From Pseudomonadota bacterium (GTDB lineage Bacteria > Desulfobacterota > Desulfovibrionia > Desulfovibrionales > Desulfovibrionaceae), in assembly GCA_018822105.1 (NCBI GenBank), contig JAHJLB010000011.1:124001-188000 (forward strand): a DNA stretch of 64,000 nt. Reading direction: 5' to 3'. How positions within the stretch are numbered: position 1 is the stretch's first letter; each line of letters opens with the position of its first letter. Below are positions 47,504 to 56,057 of this stretch, piece by piece. Both the position numbers and the translations under genes were made by a program. Below the pieces are notes generated by a model. It made no database searches. It worked only from the letters and a program-made list of their open reading frames with translations, and was not told the DNA's origin.

Positions 47504-48886
47504 CTAGGCGATGCTCCGGCCTGGCCGAGGCTGCTGGAGCATGAGCTCCAACAGTATCTCCAGGCCGCGCCGGAGCTCCTCCCTGCTGCGCGCGGCGCTC
47601 AGGGACACGCGCACGGCCATGGGCGCGGCGGTTTGCCCCAGGGCGAAAGACTCGCCAGCCACCACGATGACCCCTCGCTCCAGGGCCGCCCGTTCGAAAT
47701 CGGTGCCGCGCCACGGCTCCGGCAGCTCCAGCCAGAGAAAATAGCCGCTGCGGCGGGAGCGGAAGCGTTGCCCGTCCAGCACCTGCCGGGCCAGCTCGCT
47801 GCGCCGAACGGCCTCGGCGCGCTTGCGCGCAAACACCGCCTCCGCCGTGCCGTCCGCGATCCAGGTGCAGGCGATCTCCACGCACAGGGGCGCGGCCATC
47901 CAGGTGGTGCCGGTGATGCCCTGGGACAGGCGCTCCACGTATTCCTGCGGGCTGGCCACAAAAGCCACGCGAAGGCCTCCTGCAAGCATCTTGGACACGC
48001 TGGCCACAAAGAACGTCCGCTCCGGCGCCAGGCCGGCCAGGGTGTCGGCGGGATCCTCGGCAGTGAGCGTATAGGCTCCGTCCTCCAGCACGAGGAGGCC
48101 GCGCGCGCGCGCGATGTCCGCCAGACGCGCGAGACGTTCCGGACCGGCGCAGGCCGTGGTGGGATTGTGCACGCCTGGCATCAGGTACAGGCCACGGATG
48201 GCTTCGCGGGCGCAGGCCTCGCTTAAGGCCCCGGGAAGGATGCCCTGCTCGTCGCACTCCAAGGGCACCAGCTTGAGGCCAAGCAGGGACGCGGCGGTCA
48301 TGAGCCCGGGATAGTTCAGGCAGGCGGCGGCGATGCGGTCGCCGGGACGGAAGAGGACCGAAAAGAGCACCAGCAGGGCGTGCTGCCCGCCGCTGGTCAC
48401 CAGCACCCGCTCCGGGGCAACGGCGAGCCCGAAGCGCCGCAGCCAGGCGGACCCGGCCTCGCGATGCCGGACCATGCCGCGGGAAGGCTGGTAGCGCAGA
48501 AGCTCCTGCACGTCCCCGCGTCCGGCCAGCTCAAGCAGGGCTGAACCCAGGTCCGGGTCCAGCCCGTGCATGCCCATGACCAGCCCCAGGTCGATGCGGC
48601 CGGATTCGTCGCCATCCTTCCCCCACCAAGACGCGGCGGCTTCCCCGGCCAGGGCGACCACGGTGCCCCGACCCACCTCGCCGCGCACCAGCCCGCGCCG
48701 CGCGGCCTCGGCATAGCCGCGCGTCACCGTGCCCACGGTGACGCCAAGGGCGTCGGCCAGGTCGCGATGCGTGGGCAGACGGTCTCCGGGCTTGAGGGCC
48801 CCGCTCTCCACGTCGGCCAGGATGGCCTCCGCCAGCCCCAGATAGATGGGCCTGTCCCCCGCCAGTTGCGGCATCCATATTGTCAT
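47504..48886 (-). CDS. MocR/GntR-type transcriptional regulator with aminotransferase domain
   Basis: The 460-residue protein has a winged-helix N-terminus (GALKPGDRLPTHRDLADALG) and an aminotransferase fold I domain with NPTTACAGPERLARLADIAR, FFVASVSKMLAGGLRVAFVA including the PLP Lys in SVSKML, and ALGQTAAPMAVRVSL near the end. Such regulators sense PLP plus an amine ligand. It is divergent from a LysE-type exporter, with palindromes between them. I used the ATG at 48886; an ATG at 48910 would place the first operator inside the gene. Confidence 0.88.
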   Translation of the reverse strand: MTIWMPQLAGDRPIYLGLAEAILADVESGALKPGDRLPTHRDLADALGVTVGTVTRGYAEAARRGLVRGEVGRGTVVALAGEAAASWWGKDGDESGRIDLGLVMGMHGLDPDLGSALLELAGRGDVQELLRYQPSRGMVRHREAGSAWLRRFGLAVAPERVLVTSGGQHALLVLFSVLFRPGDRIAAACLNYPGLMTAASLLGLKLVPLECDEQGILPGALSEACAREAIRGLYLMPGVHNPTTACAGPERLARLADIARARGLLVLEDGAYTLTAEDPADTLAGLAPERTFFVASVSKMLAGGLRVAFVASPQEYVERLSQGITGTTWMAAPLCVEIACTWIADGTAEAVFARKRAEAVRRSELARQVLDGQRFRSRRSGYFLWLELPEPWRGTDFERAALERGVIVVAGESFALGQTAAPMAVRVSLSAARSREELRRGLEILLELMLQQPRPGRSIA

Positions 48887-48896
48887 GGGTACAATA
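48878..48896. promoter_or_regulatory. Operator-like inverted repeat at the MocR start
   Basis: TATTGTC and TACAATA form an inverted repeat with a 5-base gap overlapping the MocR start codon. The half-sites match those of the palindrome at 48997-49013, which suggests one regulator and autoregulation. Confidence 0.5.
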
Positions 48897-48996
48897 ATTA
48901 CATTGACCACGACATCATGTCAACATATCTCATCTGACAAAGCGTGAGCAACAGAACGCACTGCCCAGAATCGTTATTTTTTGACGCGGCGATGCC

Positions 48997-49013
48997 TACA
49001 ATAAGATATTGTA
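48997..49013. promoter_or_regulatory. Operator-like palindrome before the LysE gene
   Basis: TACAATA and TATTGTA form a perfect 7-base inverted repeat with a 3-base gap. A possible promoter, TTGACG at 48981-48986 with AGATAT 17 bases on, overlaps it, so binding here would block the exporter gene. Confidence 0.55.
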
Positions 49014-49095
49014 TCCATCGCCGCGACATCAAGCCAAGGAGCACAGACATGCACAGACGCCCAACTCTGCCCAGCCAGCCCCAGTGGGGCGCGCC

Positions 49096-49722
49096 ATGAC
49101 CCCCGAGGCCCTCTTCTCCCTCTGCGTGTTCGCCATTGTCATGAGCGCCACGCCCGGCCCGAACAACGCCATGCTCCTGGCCTCGGGCGTGAATTTCGGC
49201 CTCAGGCGCACCCTGCCGCACCTGCTCGGCGTCACCCTGGGCTTCACCTTCATGCAGCTGGCCCTGGGCCTGGGCGTGGGGCTGGTCTTTGAGGCCGTGC
49301 CCGGACTGTACCCCGTGCTGCGCGTCCTCGGCGTGGCCTACATGCTTTATCTGGCCTGGGCCATCGCCAGCGCGGCGCCCCCGCTGCAAAGGGAGCCGTC
49401 CGCGGCCGGGGCCAGGCCCCTGACCTTTCTGCAGGCCACGGCCTTCCAGTGGGTGAACCCCAAGGCGCTCATGATGTGCATCACTGCGGCCAGCACCTAT
49501 GCGCCGCCGGATCAGCCGGTGCTGGGCGCGTTCGTGGTCACCCTCGCCTTTCTGGTGCTGGGCATGCCCTGCTGCGGGGCCTGGGCCGTGCTGGGCGCGG
49601 GCCTGCGGGGTTTCTTGCAGGACCGCCGCAGGCTCAGGGCCTTCAATGCGCTCATGGCCCTCGGGCTGGTAGCCAGCATGGCTCCCGCCATCAGGGACAT
49701 GCTGACGGGCGGGTTGTTCTGA
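49096..49722 (+). CDS. LysE/RhtB-type amino acid or amine exporter
   Basis: The 208-residue membrane protein has the family start MTPEALFSLCVFAIVMSATP with PGPNNAMLLASGVNFGLRRT, five or six helices, and NPKALMMCITAASTYA, the second family motif. It pumps out an amino acid, amine or related solute; the substrate is unknown. The ATG at 49096 is used because an upstream in-frame extension has no ribosome site. It is divergently paired with the MocR regulator, which probably controls it. Confidence 0.88.
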   Translation: MTPEALFSLCVFAIVMSATPGPNNAMLLASGVNFGLRRTLPHLLGVTLGFTFMQLALGLGVGLVFEAVPGLYPVLRVLGVAYMLYLAWAIASAAPPLQREPSAAGARPLTFLQATAFQWVNPKALMMCITAASTYAPPDQPVLGAFVVTLAFLVLGMPCCGAWAVLGAGLRGFLQDRRRLRAFNALMALGLVASMAPAIRDMLTGGLF

Positions 49723-49755
49723 GCCCATGGACAAGGGATTGGATGAGGAGGTCGC

Positions 49756-49956
49756 GTGGTGATGCCGTTTCTTGCAGAGCTTTGGCGGGTGCTGCGCTAT
49801 GTGTTGAGCCCTGAAGACAGCACGGCCGGGGCCCAGCGCAGCCCCCAGGCGAACCCGGACCTGCGCGCCCCGGGCCTGGCCGGAGCAGCCAAGACCCTGT
49901 TCTGGGCCGGTCTGGCCGTGCTGGCCGGCATCGGCCTGAGCAGGCTGAGCGGCTGA
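49756..49956 (+). CDS. Small single-span membrane protein
   Basis: The 66-residue frame starts GTG GTG ATG at 49756, with AGGAGG a few bases before; any of the three codons could be the start. An N-terminal amphipathic region (LAELWRVLRYVLSPED) leads to one membrane helix near the C-terminus (TLFWAGLAVLAGIGLSRLSG). Function unknown. It lies after the LysE gene and ends four bases from the lipoprotein gene stop. Confidence 0.5.
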   Translation: MVMPFLAELWRVLRYVLSPEDSTAGAQRSPQANPDLRAPGLAGAAKTLFWAGLAVLAGIGLSRLSG

Positions 49957-49960
49957 GCCC

Positions 49961-50614
49961 CTATCTGGGGGCGCCGGCCGTGAACGGGGCCGCCTCGCCC
50001 AATGCGCCTTCCAACTCGGCAAACACCCCGGACACGGCCGCGCGCAGGGCGCGCACCAGCTCCACCGGCGAGTTGGCGGCCAGGGGCACGGTCTTGCGCA
50101 ACTCGCGGGTCAGGACCACGCTGCGCTCGGAGCCCGAGACCTTGAGCAGCAGGAACTGCACCTCCGCCACGGCCTGGGCGGGGCCCTTTCCGGAACCAGG
50201 AGCGAAGTCGCCGTGCAGGGCGCTGACGTTGCTCTCCAGGATGTAGGCCGGCGTGAGCAGGCTGGAGGGGTCGATGACGTTGGCGAACAGGCCCGTGGCT
50301 CCGAGCCAGGCGCGCAGGTCCTGGGTCAGCATGTCCGCCGGGGGCACGAAGAACAGGTTGTAGTAGTCCGCTGTCCAGGCCGATTCCCCGGTGCGGTAGA
50401 CCAGCTCGCGGCCCGCCACGCGCGGCGAGACCTGCACCCGCCGCACCAGAAGCGTGGCCGAGGAGCGCGGCGCGTCCACTGCAGCGCCGGTGCGGACCAC
50501 CTCCAAGGCGAACAGGCGCTTGTCCACGGGCTGCCGCTCCAGCTTCACGCAGGAGCATGCGAGCAGGGCAGCAAGAACCAGAACCAGGGCCGTGGCCCGC
50601 TGTGCAAGACGCAT
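49961..50614 (-). CDS. ABC-type transport auxiliary lipoprotein (PqiC-like) of the Mla-type operon
   Basis: The 217-residue protein starts MRLAQRATALVLVLAALLAC with the lipobox LACSC. The rest has the mixed alpha/beta look of auxiliary lipoproteins linked to MCE systems (VRRVQVSPRVAGRELVYRTG, YYNLFFVPPADMLTQDLRAW). It probably sits at the outer membrane and helps the MCE transporter. It is the last gene of the operon, ten bases after mlaD. Confidence 0.78.
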   Translation of the reverse strand: MRLAQRATALVLVLAALLACSCVKLERQPVDKRLFALEVVRTGAAVDAPRSSATLLVRRVQVSPRVAGRELVYRTGESAWTADYYNLFFVPPADMLTQDLRAWLGATGLFANVIDPSSLLTPAYILESNVSALHGDFAPGSGKGPAQAVAEVQFLLLKVSGSERSVVLTRELRKTVPLAANSPVELVRALRAAVSGVFAELEGALGEAAPFTAGAPR

Positions 50615-50623
50615 GTCCCCTCC

Positions 50624-51769
50624 CTACTGCCCCAGGGGCGATTTGGTCGGCGGCGGCCCGAAAAGCATCCCCGAGGGATAGCGCTTGGCCTCGCCCGTGA
50701 GTTCGCGCAGATTCTCGATGAGCTGGCGCGCGTTGTCCAGCACGGACTCCACATTGGCCTGCTGCGAGGCCGTGAGGCTCTCCACGCGGCCCAGCACCGC
50801 GTTCAGGCGAACGGCGGCGCTCTTAAGCTCGCCCACGGTCTCCCGCGCCTGCTGCATGGCCCCAGGCATCTCGGAAAGCTGCCGCCTCGTCTCCGGGCTG
50901 GTCAGGAAGGCCTCCAGGGCCTTGGCCGAGGCCTTGAGGCTCGCGGTGGTCTCGCGGGCCTCGCGCACCAGGATCGCGGCGTCGCCGCCGGAGCTCTCCA
51001 GGAGCTTGCGCACCCCGCCCGCAGCCCTGGCCGCATCCGGCAGCAAGGCGTCCACGGCCGGGTCGGCCATCAGGGTGTTGATGCGCGTGAGCAGCCTGCG
51101 CGTCTGCTCCAGGGTGTCGGCAAAACGCTTGCCCACCTCCTGGCCGTTGGTGCCCTCAAGGACGGTGCTGGCGCTGTCGGCGAAGCGCCGAAAGCTCTTC
51201 ACGGCCTCGGGCAGTTCGGCCTTCTCCAGTCCGCCCAGGGTGTTGCTGATGCCGAGCACGGCCTGCTCCACCCGGGACAGGGTGCTCGGTGCGGAGGGGA
51301 TGTAGATGTGGTTGGGCTCCCAGTTGATGGGCAAGGGCGGGTTGCGCTCCGGCTCCACGTAGTCCAGGCCCAGGTAGAGCTGTCCCGTGAGGCCCTGGGA
51401 GATGGGCCGGGCGCGCAGGCCGCGCGCCACCTCGTCCCCGGCCTGCTCTGCGGAGGCCTTGGAGCCCAGGCCGCCGAAGAGGTCCTTGTCCAGGGTGCAC
51501 TCCACATAGACATAGCGGTGGCCTTCGGCCTTGGCGCCGTACTTGGCGGCCACAAAGCCTATCTCCGAGACGCTGCCCACGCGCACGCCCCGGTACTTCA
51601 CCGCCGAGCCCTGCTCCAGCCCGTTCACGGACTCGTTGATGTAGGTTTCCACGATGTAGGTCTTCTTGAAGAAACGGCCCACGCCCAGGGCAAAGAGCAC
51701 CACCAGCAGAAGCAGCGCCCCGCCGATGACAAACAGGCCCAGCTTGAAATAGTCGCCGCCTCGGATCAT
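50624..51769 (-). CDS. mlaD: MlaD-type MCE-domain substrate-binding protein
   Basis: The 381-residue protein has one N-terminal membrane helix (LFVIGGALLLLVVLFALGVG) and an MCE domain (YINESVNGLEQGSAVKYRGV, RVGSVSEIGFVAAKYGAKAE). The long helical C-terminal part (residues 150-370) suggests a tunnel-forming or helical-bundle extension, as in larger MCE proteins. MlaD hexamers move phospholipids between the membranes. The start overlaps the ATPase stop by four bases. Confidence 0.88.
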   Translation of the reverse strand: MIRGGDYFKLGLFVIGGALLLLVVLFALGVGRFFKKTYIVETYINESVNGLEQGSAVKYRGVRVGSVSEIGFVAAKYGAKAEGHRYVYVECTLDKDLFGGLGSKASAEQAGDEVARGLRARPISQGLTGQLYLGLDYVEPERNPPLPINWEPNHIYIPSAPSTLSRVEQAVLGISNTLGGLEKAELPEAVKSFRRFADSASTVLEGTNGQEVGKRFADTLEQTRRLLTRINTLMADPAVDALLPDAARAAGGVRKLLESSGGDAAILVREARETTASLKASAKALEAFLTSPETRRQLSEMPGAMQQARETVGELKSAAVRLNAVLGRVESLTASQQANVESVLDNARQLIENLRELTGEAKRYPSGMLFGPPPTKSPLGQ

Positions 51770-52566
51770 GGCCGGGCCTCCTGCTGACAGACTGTCCGGT
51801 GTGCGCCCCGGGGGGCCACCGTGCGATCAAAAAACCGGCGCACTTCGGGCTCGACGCTGGCGGCGTTCAAGTCGCGCGGGTCGCCCGCGGCCGCGATGCC
51901 CTTGACCCCGTCATCCATGAGGATGACCCGGTCGGCGATGGAAAGGATGCTCGGCAGCTCGTGGGAGACGATGACAAAGGTGATGCCCAGGGTCTCGGCC
52001 AGGCTGCGCACCAGGCTGTCCAGCCCGGCGCTGGTCACGGGGTCCAGGCCCGCGGAGGGCTCGTCCAGGAACAGGATGGGCGGATCGAGGGCCATGGCTC
52101 GGGCGATGGCCGCGCGCTTGACCATGCCGCCGGAGAGCTCCGTGGGCATGTAGTGGCCGAAGCGCTCCAGCCCCACCAGGGACAGCTTGACCCGGGCGAT
52201 GGCGTCCACGGCCTCCTGGGGCAGGGCCGTGTATTCCTCAAGGGGCAGGGCCACGTTGCGCAGGATGGACATGGACCCGAACAGCGCACCGCCCTGGTAC
52301 ATGACGCCGATGCCCTTCAATATGTCCAGGCGCTCCTTGCCCTTGGCCGCCACGATGTCGCGCCCGTCCAGCATGATGCTTCCGCCCACGGGCTGGAGCA
52401 GCCCGATCATGTGCTTGAGCAGGGTGCTCTTGCCACAGCCGGAACGCCCGATGACCACGAAGACCTCGCCCCGGCAGACCTCGAAGCTGACGTCCTTGAG
52501 GACGACCTCGGAGCCGTAGGCGCAGGCCAGGTCGCGTACGCGGATGATGATGTCGTCGCTGTCCAT
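51766..52566 (-). CDS. mlaF: MlaF-type ABC ATPase
   Basis: The 266-residue ATPase has Walker A VIGRSGCGKSTLLKHMIGLL, signature LSGGMVKRAAIARAMALDPP and Walker B ILFLDEPSAGLDPVTSAGLD, all as in MlaF. The start is the ATG at 52566, 23 bases after the permease stop. It drives the STAS-permease and MCE protein. Confidence 0.92.
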   Translation of the reverse strand: MDSDDIIIRVRDLACAYGSEVVLKDVSFEVCRGEVFVVIGRSGCGKSTLLKHMIGLLQPVGGSIMLDGRDIVAAKGKERLDILKGIGVMYQGGALFGSMSILRNVALPLEEYTALPQEAVDAIARVKLSLVGLERFGHYMPTELSGGMVKRAAIARAMALDPPILFLDEPSAGLDPVTSAGLDSLVRSLAETLGITFVIVSHELPSILSIADRVILMDDGVKGIAAAGDPRDLNAASVEPEVRRFFDRTVAPRGAHRTVCQQEARP

Positions 52567-52589
52567 GTGTGTTTCCGCCGCCACTGCTA

Positions 52590-53771
52590 TCAAATCTTCA
52601 GGTAATAGAACAGCACCGCGAACAGGCCGTCGGCTATGGTGATGAGGATGAGCCCGCTGACCACGGCGCTGGTGGTGCTGCGCCCCACGGCGCTGGCCCC
52701 GCCCCCGGTGCGCAGGCCGCGCAGGCAGCTCACTCCGGCCACCAGCAGGCTGAAGACGAGGATCTTCACCAGGCTGCCGACAAGATCGGTCCCCTTGACG
52801 TTGGCGAACACGCGGGAGGTGAAGGTCACCAGCGGGAAGCCGATGGAGAGCATGACCAGGGCCCCGCCCACGAGGCTGGCGAAGTTGAAGAACAGGGTCA
52901 TGAGCGGAACCATGGCCAGGGAGGACAGGATGCGCGGCCCCACCAAAAAGCGCACCGGGCTGATGCCCATGGTGGTCATGGCGTCCAGCTCCTCGTTGAC
53001 GCGCATGGTGCCTATTTCCGCCGCGAAGGCCGAGCCCGAGCGGGCCGCCAGCAGGATGGCCGTCACCAGCGGCCCCATCTCGCGGAACATGACCAGGCCC
53101 AGCATGTTCGGCACATAGATCTCGCCGCCGAAGCGCTGCAGGGTGATCACCGACTGGAAGCTCATGATCAGCCCCATGAGAAAGCCGATCAGGAGCAGGA
53201 TGGGCATGGACTCCACGCCCACGGCCAGGGCCGAAAGAAGCACGTTCTTCCAGCGCACCCGCTCCGGGTGGCGCAGGCTCTCCCATACCGCCAGGGAGCA
53301 TTCGCCCGTGAAGGACACGACCTCGACGATGTTGGCGAGAACATCGGCCACGCCCCTGGACATCATGACCTTGAGTCCCCGGCGGTTGCTGGGCTTCTGG
53401 CAGGCCTCGCGCTCGGCCTGGCCGGCCAGGCTGAGCAGATGCTCCTGGTTTACGGACAGGCCCAGAAGCTCCACCTGCGCGCCCCTGGCCTCGGCCTCGG
53501 CGCGCAGCTTCACCAAAAGCGCCAGCCCGGCCCCGTCGATGTAGCCGGCCTGGGCAAGTTCCACGCGAATACGCCCCCCGGTCTGCGCGGCCGCGCTTCC
53601 ACGCACCCGCGCCAGCACCGGAGCCCAGAGCCGGGCCACGGTGACGCTGTTCAGGTCGCCGGAAAAGCCGAGGGTCAGGACGCCGTCGGTGTCTTCGCGC
53701 ATGTCCAAACCAGCAGGCAAGACCCTGCTCTGGGCAGAGAACTGGCTAACGGGCTGTGGGACAGTCTGCAT
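52590..53771 (-). CDS. mlaE: STAS-MlaE permease fusion
   Basis: The 393-residue protein joins a STAS domain (about residues 25-110, IRVELAQAGYIDGAGLALLV), equivalent to MlaB, to an MlaE permease (ESMPILLLIGFLMGLIMSFQ, VTAILLAARSGSAFAAEIGT, MRVNEELDAMTTMGISPVRF). It forms the inner-membrane core of the lipid transporter. MlaB and MlaE are separate in E. coli. There is no MlaC gene in the operon. It is the first gene of the run and may have its promoter in 53772-53905. Confidence 0.9.
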   Translation of the reverse strand: MQTVPQPVSQFSAQSRVLPAGLDMREDTDGVLTLGFSGDLNSVTVARLWAPVLARVRGSAAAQTGGRIRVELAQAGYIDGAGLALLVKLRAEAEARGAQVELLGLSVNQEHLLSLAGQAEREACQKPSNRRGLKVMMSRGVADVLANIVEVVSFTGECSLAVWESLRHPERVRWKNVLLSALAVGVESMPILLLIGFLMGLIMSFQSVITLQRFGGEIYVPNMLGLVMFREMGPLVTAILLAARSGSAFAAEIGTMRVNEELDAMTTMGISPVRFLVGPRILSSLAMVPLMTLFFNFASLVGGALVMLSIGFPLVTFTSRVFANVKGTDLVGSLVKILVFSLLVAGVSCLRGLRTGGGASAVGRSTTSAVVSGLILITIADGLFAVLFYYLKI

Positions 53772-53905
53772 GATGCCCTCTGGCTAGCGCAAAGTCGCGG
53801 GAAAGGCAAAGGCGAACACAGAAAGGGGAGGCACTTGGCCTGTCCGGGCCACCCCTTGACAATTTCATGACACGAACTTTATTCGTCAGATCAGCGGAGG
53901 GCAGA

Positions 53906-54406
53906 ATGATTGACAAGGTAGATAAACAAATCCTGAAGATGATTCAGGGCAATGGGCGAATCTCCAATGCGGAGATATCCCGCCAGGTGGGCATGGCGCC
54001 CTCGGCCGTCTTGGAGCGCATGCGCAAGCTGGAGCGCAAGGGCGTCATCAAGGGCTTTGAGGCCGTGCTGCGGCCCAAGGACGTGGGCTTCACCATTACG
54101 GCCTTCACCTTCGTGCGCGTGGAGGAGAGCGTGGGCGCCATGGACACGGGCAAGGCCCTGGCCCAGGTGCCCGGAGTGCTGGAAATGCACTACACCGCCG
54201 GCCAGGACTCCTATCTGGCCAAGGTCCGCGCCCGCGACACCGAACACCTCCAGCACATCCTGCAGCAGTTCGGCGCCATACCCGGCGTGCGCGACACCCG
54301 CACCACCGTGGTGCTGACCACCCTCAAGGAAACCCGCGTGCTGCCCCTGTCCATCGCCGCAGGGGAGGCGCCCGACGAGGCCGCCCAAGGATTTGAAGAA
54401 GCATAA
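53906..54406 (+). CDS. Lrp/AsnC-family regulator
   Basis: The 166-residue protein has the Lrp HTH (MIDKVDKQILKMIQGNGRIS, VGMAPSAVLERMRKLERKGV) and an RAM ligand domain (VPGVLEMHYTAGQDSYLAKV). The ATG at 53906 follows GGAGG. Lrp-type regulators often activate proline or amino-acid catabolism genes. The gene is directly followed by the remains of a putA gene, so it was probably the activator of that gene. Confidence 0.93.
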   Translation: MIDKVDKQILKMIQGNGRISNAEISRQVGMAPSAVLERMRKLERKGVIKGFEAVLRPKDVGFTITAFTFVRVEESVGAMDTGKALAQVPGVLEMHYTAGQDSYLAKVRARDTEHLQHILQQFGAIPGVRDTRTTVVLTTLKETRVLPLSIAAGEAPDEAAQGFEEA

Positions 54407-54409
54407 GCA

Positions 54410-54844
54410 TTGAGGTCCAGCCCCTGGACGTCAAGGTCGTTGCCCGGGGCAGACAGTCCTTTCCGGGCATCGCGGGCCAGGTCCCTAGCCTCTTCAGCAA
54501 GGGCTGGTGGTCCGGCAAGATCATGGACTTGGCCATGCGCAACAGGAACTTCAGGTGCCAGATGTTCCGCTTCGTGGACATCGTGCCCTGTCTGGACACC
54601 TCCGAGGGCCGTGCGCTGGTGAAGCGCGCCAGGACTGCCGCGTGGGCAATCTGAATCTGAACAAGAGCAGCACCAGGCCCCTGGTGGAGCGCCGCGCCTT
54701 TGGCGGGTTCAACATGTCCGTCCTGGGCTCCAAGGCCGGAGGCCCGGATGCCTGCCGCAGTTCATGGACCCGTGCCTGGTTGGCGAAAACACCCTGCGCC
54801 GAGGCTTCGCGCCGGTGGAGCAGGACGACGACTGGGTGGCCTGA
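54410..54844 (+). pseudogene. putA: Collapsed putA (proline dehydrogenase / P5C dehydrogenase) relic
   Basis: Two fragments of a PutA-like protein remain. The 5' part reads IAGQVPSLFSKGWWSGKIMD then RNRNFRCQMFRFVDIVPCLD, matching the start of the proline dehydrogenase domain. From about 54645 a second fragment reads VGNLNLNKSSTRPLVERRAF then GGFNMSVLGSKAGGPD, the end of the P5C dehydrogenase domain, and after a +1 shift LPQFMDPCLVGENTLRRGF then APVEQDDDWVA to a TGA at 54844. About 1000 residues between them are gone, and the junction lies near 54630-54645. Confidence 0.8.
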
Positions 54845-54872
54845 TCCCGCACCAGTTGACGCAATCCGGGCC

Positions 54873-54900
54873 GGGGGCGTTCGCTTCCGCCCCTGCTTTT
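54873..54900 (+). terminator. Terminator after the putA relic
   Basis: A 6-base stem GGGGCG / CGCCCC (54874-54879 and 54888-54893) with an 8-base loop is followed by TGCTTTT. It sits right after the relic stop codon, so it is probably the original putA terminator. Confidence 0.5.
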
Positions 54901-54988
54901 CAGCCCTTGCCAGGCAAGGCGAAACCAGGGACAATAGCCTCCGCTCACGTTCATGGCGACGTCCCCCTTCAATCGACCAGAGGAACCA

Positions 54989-55633
54989 ATGCGCAAGCCC
55001 AAGCCTTACGACCATACCGACCCCCGGCCGCCCAGCCGCTCCCAAAAGAAGCGCGACAGCGCCGCCCTGCAGGACCTGGGCTGCAAGCTGGCCGAGCTTC
55101 CCGAATCGGCCTTGAAGCGCCTCAACCTGGCCGCGCACCTGCTTGAGGCCATCATGGACTACAAGGGGTTGACCAAGCACGAGGCCAAGCGCCGCCAGCT
55201 CCAGTTCATCGGCGCCATCATGCGCGAGACCGATTCCGACCCGCTGGCCCGCGCGGTGGAGGACATTGAGGCGGGCAACCGCAGCCAGGCGCGGGAGTTC
55301 CACGTCGTGGAGGCCTGGCGCGCCGCCCTGCTCTCCGGGGATGAATCCGGCCTGGAGGACATCGTCGCCCTGGCCCCGGAATCCGAACGGATCCAGGTGC
55401 GCAGCCAGATCCGCCAGCTGACGCGCAATGCCCGCGCGGAAGCGGAGAAGAACAAGCCGCCCCGCTCCAGCCGCGCCCTGTTCCGCCTGCTGCGCGAACT
55501 GCGGGAGTCCTGCGGCCCTGCCGCTCCCCTTCTGGCGGAGGAAGAAGCGCTGCCGGCTGATGCCGAGGACGACGGGGAACGAAGCAAGGAGACCTCCGCA
55601 CCGGGCGTGCCCTCCCGCAAGGCCACCTTCTGA
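54989..55633 (+). CDS. darP: Ribosome-associated protein DarP (YjgA/DUF615 family)
   Basis: The 214-residue protein has the family pattern SRSQKKRDSAALQDLGCKLA, then LPESALKRLNLAAHLLEAIM and KHEAKRRQLQFIGAIMRETD. DarP acts in late assembly of the 50S subunit in E. coli. The C-terminal 40 residues are an acidic tail longer than usual. The ATG at 54989 follows AGAGGAA. Confidence 0.9.
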   Translation: MRKPKPYDHTDPRPPSRSQKKRDSAALQDLGCKLAELPESALKRLNLAAHLLEAIMDYKGLTKHEAKRRQLQFIGAIMRETDSDPLARAVEDIEAGNRSQAREFHVVEAWRAALLSGDESGLEDIVALAPESERIQVRSQIRQLTRNARAEAEKNKPPRSSRALFRLLRELRESCGPAAPLLAEEEALPADAEDDGERSKETSAPGVPSRKATF

Positions 55634-55710
55634 CCTCCCCTTGACGCGGCGCGCTGAGGACTTACCTTTGCCGCGTCCAACACTTCTGCACCAACAAGGA
55701 GCTCACCCAC

Positions 55711-55974
55711 GTGATCCATGAATATGCCGGAATCATCACCGAGCTGGAAGACCGCATCTGCCCGCACTGCGACAAGCCCCTGGACGCCTGGCTGGGCCCC
55801 CCGGACAGCGGCTGGGGCGTCATCGTCGTCTGCTTCAACGACGACTGCCCGCACTATGTGGGCTCGGACAAGGACATCGTGAACAAGCGCGGCGCTTCGC
55901 GCATGGGCTGCCGCTACGCCGAAAACCCGGACAACAACTACACCCCCTTCAATCTGGTGGCCGTCTGCCGCTAG
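55711..55974 (+). CDS. Small zinc-binding protein
   Basis: The 87-residue protein starts at the GTG at 55711 about 11 bases after AAGGAG. It has CPHC at about residue 17 and CFNDDC at about residue 41, a CxxC plus CxxxxC pair that could bind zinc, and a C-terminal aromatic/Asn-rich stretch (YAENPDNNYTPFNLVAVCR). I do not recognise the family. It stands alone with a strong terminator. Confidence 0.65.
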   Translation: MIHEYAGIITELEDRICPHCDKPLDAWLGPPDSGWGVIVVCFNDDCPHYVGSDKDIVNKRGASRMGCRYAENPDNNYTPFNLVAVCR

Positions 55975-56000
55975 CGGACCCAAACGTTCAAGACCCCAGA

Positions 56001-56035
56001 AAGGCGTCCGGGCTAAGCCCCGGACGCCTTTTTTT
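56001..56035 (+). terminator. Strong Rho-independent terminator
   Basis: A 12-base stem AAGGCGTCCGGG / CCCGGACGCCTT is followed by a run of seven T, directly after the small zinc-protein gene. Confidence 0.88.
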
Positions 56036-56057
56036 GGGTCTAACAGGCACGCCCTCC

